DNA of 17,304 bases, from positions 1 to 17,304 of the forward strand of contig JAKMFM010000011.1 of assembly GCA_022425445.1 (NCBI GenBank), in the 5' to 3' direction. The DNA comes from Planktomarina sp. Its GTDB lineage: Bacteria > Pseudomonadota > Alphaproteobacteria > Rhodobacterales > Rhodobacteraceae. The notes below the pieces were generated by a model that did no database searches, was not told the DNA's origin, and saw nothing but the letters and a program-made list of their open reading frames with translations. Shown in pieces: positions 14,256 through 17,304 of this stretch. Position 1 is the stretch's first letter. Every line of letters starts with the position of its first letter. Both the position numbers and the translations under genes were made by a program.

Positions 14256-14452
14256 AAGGGGACCTTCGTCTGGAGGGGCCGGGGCTTGGGCGCCGGCTCG
14301 AAAACATGAGGCCTCAAAAATTTAGGGCCGGATGAGAACAGTGCCGCGATTTTTAGGCGGCGCACCCGCCCACGCCCATGTGCCATTGGCCACGCCAAAC
14401 CAGCCGGTGGCGGGCACGGATCTTGTGGTGAAACTGCAAGGGGCAACCTGTG

Positions 14453-15757
14453 TCATAGACCCAGCCTATCGCGCAAAGCAAACCATGTCATTGCCAAAGT
14501 CATGATTGGGCTGCGCAGGCTTTGCCCACCCGGAAAGGAGGGGGTCGGAAGCTGAGACAAAAGGTCAAAGCGCTCGGCCTCTCCTGCAATGGTTTCTGCC
14601 AAGACCTGCCCGGCGAATCCAGCCAGCGCCACCCCATGCCCGGAATATCCCGAGGCGGTGAGCTGTTGCGGCCCAACACGGGCAAAAAGAGGCAGACGCC
14701 GTGTGGTAATCCCAAGGGTTCCGCCCCAAGCATGGGTCAGTGGCACATCGGCCAACTGCGGGAAAATTTCGCGCAGCGGCTTGCGGACCTTGGCAAAAAT
14801 ATCCTTTGGGAACCGGGCGCCATAGCTTTCGCCGCCGCCAAAAATCAGTCGATTGTCATGGCTGAGGCGATAGTAATTGAGCACGAAACGGTTATCGGCA
14901 ACAGCGATAGGTTTGCCCAAAACCTCTTGCGGCCGCTCCAGCGGCGCGGTTGCCACGAGAAAGTTATTGATCGGCATGACCTTGGCGGCTTGGCTCGGAT
15001 TGAGGCTGCTGTGATAGCCGTTGGTGGCATGGATAACATAGTCAGCGCGCAGTTGACCCTGAGCGGTTCGCACAAGGTTTGGCGGGCCGTCTTGTACAGA
15101 AACTGCGGCGCTGTTTTCAAAAATACGCGCGCCGGCTGCCTCAGCGGCATTGGCCAGACCCAACGCGTAGCGCAGCGGATGAAGATGCCCCGCGCCCCAA
15201 TCAACGATCCCGCCCGCATAGCGCGGGGATTTGATGAGATCTGCGAAATCTGTTTCGTTGAGGCATTCAATGTCTTCATAGCTATAATTCTGGGCCAGAT
15301 AATCCGCTTTTGCGTGACTACTGGCCCGGTCCCTTGCGCTGAAGTCTGCTTCGGCGACTCCGGATTGATAGCCAGCCTCGGGCGCGTGGCGGGCCACCAG
15401 GTCCCGTGTCAAAGACTTGGCGGCCTGGGTCATGTCCCAAAGCTGATGCGCCGCATCATGGCCGAGCATCTTCTCAAGCGTCTGTTGACTTTGGTTGTAC
15501 CCCGAGCCGACCTGCCCACCATTGCGACCAGAAGCGCCAAAGCCAACCCGATGAGCATCCAATACGATGACGCGATAGCCCTTTTGCGCCAAATGCAGCG
15601 CGCTCGACAATCCGGTGAAGCCCGCACCAATGACGCAGACATCGCAGGATATCACGTCGTTCAGTGCCGGTCGTGCCGGCTGCTCTGGGATGCTGTGGGC
15701 ATACCAACTGGCGGGATAGCTGCCTGATTGATCGTTGGCGTGGAGAAAATCAGACAT
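14453..15757 (-). CDS. FAD-dependent oxidoreductase, gamma-glutamylputrescine oxidase-like (PuuB family)
   Basis: A 434-residue DAO-family flavoprotein. The FAD-binding Rossmann strand is CVIGAGFTGLSSALHLA (GxGxxG at Gly44, Gly46, Gly49), with the ribose-binding acidic residue at Asp67. GFGASGRNGGQ (72-82) is typical of the PuuB and related branch, and the C-terminal TASGYSGHGVALAGFAGQ segment closes the FAD site. In the Puu pathway such an enzyme oxidises gamma-glutamylputrescine to the aldehyde with peroxide release. That role is inferred from the PuuA-like gene just upstream, with which it overlaps by eight bases (ATGTCTGA), a sign of translational coupling. Other amine or imino-acid substrates are possible. 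Confidence 0.87.
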   Translation of the reverse strand: MSDFLHANDQSGSYPASWYAHSIPEQPARPALNDVISCDVCVIGAGFTGLSSALHLAQKGYRVIVLDAHRVGFGASGRNGGQVGSGYNQSQQTLEKMLGHDAAHQLWDMTQAAKSLTRDLVARHAPEAGYQSGVAEADFSARDRASSHAKADYLAQNYSYEDIECLNETDFADLIKSPRYAGGIVDWGAGHLHPLRYALGLANAAEAAGARIFENSAAVSVQDGPPNLVRTAQGQLRADYVIHATNGYHSSLNPSQAAKVMPINNFLVATAPLERPQEVLGKPIAVADNRFVLNYYRLSHDNRLIFGGGESYGARFPKDIFAKVRKPLREIFPQLADVPLTHAWGGTLGITTRRLPLFARVGPQQLTASGYSGHGVALAGFAGQVLAETIAGEAERFDLLSQLPTPSFPGGQSLRSPIMTLAMTWFALRDRLGL

Positions 15758-17102
15758 TCAATAACAGATGCTCGCGCTCCCAAGTGGATATGACCTGCAA
15801 AAACTCGCTATATTCCGTGCGCTTGACGATCGAATAAACTCGGGCAAATTCGGGATGGAGCACCTCATGCAGGCGCTTGGCGTCATCAAAAATATCCATT
15901 GCGGTGAAGAGGTCATAAGGGATCGCCTCTTCGCTGCCATAGGCATCACCACGATACTGCTTGTCGGGGCGCTCCTGGTCTTCAACCCCCAAATAGCAGC
16001 AGGCCAGGGAGGCGGCAATTCCAAGATATGGATTACAATCCATACCAGCAAGGCGGTTTTCGATTCGACGTGACTTGGGTGACGAGAGGGGGATACGAAT
16101 TCCTGTGGTGCGATTGTCGCGGGCCCATTCGAGGTTGATTGGGGCTGCGTGATCTTTGACGTAGCGCCGATAGCTGTTCACATAGGGCGCCAGCATGGCA
16201 ATGACCGATGGCAGATGATTTTGCAGCCCGGCGATCATATGGTAAAATACATCGGTCTCGCCGCCCTGTGGCCCGACAAAAATATTCTTGCCCTCTGCGT
16301 CCAAAAAAGAGTGGTGAATGTGCATGGCTGAACCGGGTTCATCGGCAATGGGTTTGGCCATGAATGTCGCGAAACAATCGTGTTTTAAGGCCGCTTCGCG
16401 GATCAGGCGTTTGAAAAAGAATACCTCATCGGCAAGTTTTACCGGGTCGCCGTGGCGCAGATTTATCTCAACCTGGCCTGCACCGCCCTCTTGAGTGATT
16501 CCATCAATTTCAAAGCCTTGGGCCTCTGCAAAATCATAAATGTCATCGATCACTGGACCGTATTCGTCCACAGCTGACAGGGAGTAGGCTTGATGCGCCG
16601 CTGCGGGCCGCCCGGAGCGCCCCATCATGGGCACAATCGGTTGTGCCGGATCTGTGTTGCGGGCGACAAGAAAAAATTCCATCTCTGGCGCAACCACAGG
16701 CTCTAGCCCTTTGTCGCGGAACAATTGAACCACGCGTTTGAGGACATTGCGCGGTGCGGTGGCGATCGGCGCACCATCGCGATCATAGGCGTCATGAATG
16801 ACCTGCAAGGTTGCATCCGTTGCCCAGGGTGCTGCGGTGGCGGTATCGAGGTCGGGGTGCAGCGTCATATCAGGCTCCACCCAACCTTCTTCGCCGGCTG
16901 CCTCCGCCCATTCGCCAGTGAGCGTTTGTAGGAAAATAGAGTTCGGCAGGTAGAAATGCTTTTGCTTGGCAAATTTTGATGCTGGTACCGCTTTTCCGCG
17001 GGCCACGCCCGGAAAATCGGAAATGATGCATTCGACCTCGTCCAATTGTCGGTCGCCAATATAGGTTTTGGCGCTAGCGGGTAGGTTGTCTTGCCAACTC
17101 AT
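15750..17102 (-). CDS. Glutamine synthetase family ligase, gamma-glutamylputrescine synthetase-like (PuuA)
   Basis: A 450-residue ATP-dependent gamma-glutamyl ligase of the glutamine synthetase superfamily. Active-site elements align with enteric GS: Glu140 and Glu142 (PEMEFF), Glu205 and Glu212 (QEGGAGQVEIN), His261 (GSAMHIHHS), Arg331 and Arg336 (NRTTGIRIP), and Glu348 with Arg350 (RIENRL). The adenylylation tyrosine loop of GlnA is not evident, and the gene context lacks glnB. Together with the FAD oxidoreductase downstream this favours joining glutamate to an amine such as putrescine, as in PuuA, over ammonia assimilation. Roseobacter genomes also carry related ligases for methylamine, ethanolamine or other amines, so the amine is not fixed. 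Its ATG overlaps the amidotransferase stop as ATGA, and its own end overlaps the oxidoreductase start. Confidence 0.9.
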   Translation of the reverse strand: MSWQDNLPASAKTYIGDRQLDEVECIISDFPGVARGKAVPASKFAKQKHFYLPNSIFLQTLTGEWAEAAGEEGWVEPDMTLHPDLDTATAAPWATDATLQVIHDAYDRDGAPIATAPRNVLKRVVQLFRDKGLEPVVAPEMEFFLVARNTDPAQPIVPMMGRSGRPAAAHQAYSLSAVDEYGPVIDDIYDFAEAQGFEIDGITQEGGAGQVEINLRHGDPVKLADEVFFFKRLIREAALKHDCFATFMAKPIADEPGSAMHIHHSFLDAEGKNIFVGPQGGETDVFYHMIAGLQNHLPSVIAMLAPYVNSYRRYVKDHAAPINLEWARDNRTTGIRIPLSSPKSRRIENRLAGMDCNPYLGIAASLACCYLGVEDQERPDKQYRGDAYGSEEAIPYDLFTAMDIFDDAKRLHEVLHPEFARVYSIVKRTEYSEFLQVISTWEREHLLLNV

Positions 17103-17304
17103 ATGCGAGCCTCCAGACGATATTTGCCCTTCAGGAAGGCGGCTATATCCTCCGCAATTGCAGAGTTTTGGATCGGCACGCCGCGCAATTGATCGGCGCG
17201 TTCCATGAAGGCAGCTGGATAGACTGGGCTTGAGCGTCGCGCTTTTACATAATCGTCGAAGACTGAATTGCTAAACTCAGGATGCGGCTGCACCGTGAAG
17301 GCTT
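17099..17304 (-). CDS. Class I glutamine amidotransferase-like protein, C-terminus (partial)
   Basis: Only the last 68 or so residues are inside the window; the frame stays open to the right edge. The visible start AFTVQPHPEFSNSVFDDYV carries the His-Pro-Glu of the class I amidotransferase triad; the catalytic Cys lies outside. A helical tail follows (DYVKARRSSPVYPAAF, then about 40 residues), as in the GMP-synthase-like amidotransferases found beside PuuA-type ligases in many Rhodobacterales. It could be a PuuD-like gamma-glutamyl-GABA hydrolase or a related enzyme; the fragment cannot decide. Its stop overlaps the ligase start by four bases, so it is the upstream member of the operon seen here. 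Confidence 0.82.
   Translation of the reverse strand, partial: AFTVQPHPEFSNSVFDDYVKARRSSPVYPAAFMERADQLRGVPIQNSAIAEDIAAFLKGKYRLEARI

Noticed and set aside
14252..14446. A 64-codon minus-strand frame in the gap before the aminotransferase
   Set aside because: It starts with TTG without a ribosome site, is proline- and arginine-rich, and resembles no family; more likely untranslated leader.
14522..15727. A 401-codon open frame on the plus strand
   Set aside because: It is antisense to the FAD oxidoreductase, whose FAD motifs are all in place; the frame reads as low-complexity, unrelated protein.

Overview
The window looks like ordinary chromosome from a marine alphaproteobacterium of the Rhodobacterales (Roseobacter-type). 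Three things suggest this: a phaZ / phaC-phaP-phaR cluster in the layout known from Paracoccus and Rhodobacter, an FAD-dependent ThyX, and a gamma-glutamylation polyamine-type operon with class I amidotransferase, glutamine-synthetase-like ligase, FAD oxidoreductase and class III aminotransferase genes. Base composition seems moderate in GC for that group, so a lower-GC lineage is possible, but I cannot place it further. No IS element, integrase, CRISPR array, rRNA or tRNA gene was seen. No intergenic gap exceeds about 220 bases.

Layout. 1-3240: the end of a MarR/LdtR-like regulator (+) meets a secreted DUF1194 von Willebrand-like protein (-), which is translationally coupled to glyoxalase I (-). 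Next come thyX (+), a cold-shock protein (-) and an ArsC/Spx-like thioredoxin-fold protein (+). 3292-7357: thrS (-) is divergent from an ABHD10-like alpha/beta hydrolase followed by a YciI-family protein (+). A second alpha/beta hydrolase (+) follows; its nucleophile position is alanine. 7364-12850: rsgA and phaZ (-) lie divergent from phaC, phaP and phaR (+). 12888-17304: a leftward set reads, in transcription order, amidotransferase end, PuuA-like ligase, PuuB-like oxidoreductase, then a class III aminotransferase after a 197-base gap.

How the genes work together. PhaC polymerises hydroxyacyl-CoA into PHA granules, PhaP coats them, PhaZ degrades the polymer, and PhaR represses the set when granules are scarce. 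A CTGC-N3/4-GCAN motif lies upstream of phaC, phaP and phaR and fits PhaR control of all three. phaP ends in a strong intrinsic terminator, so phaR is probably expressed separately. The leftward operon probably handles a diamine such as putrescine: the ligase attaches glutamate, the oxidoreductase oxidises the amine, and the aminotransferase and amidotransferase may complete nitrogen release or an alternative route.

I did not find a convincing undescribed system. The observations most worth a second look are the hydrolase lacking its serine nucleophile, the repeated PhaR-like operators, hairpins with shared arms between convergent genes, and the compact leader of the phasin gene.
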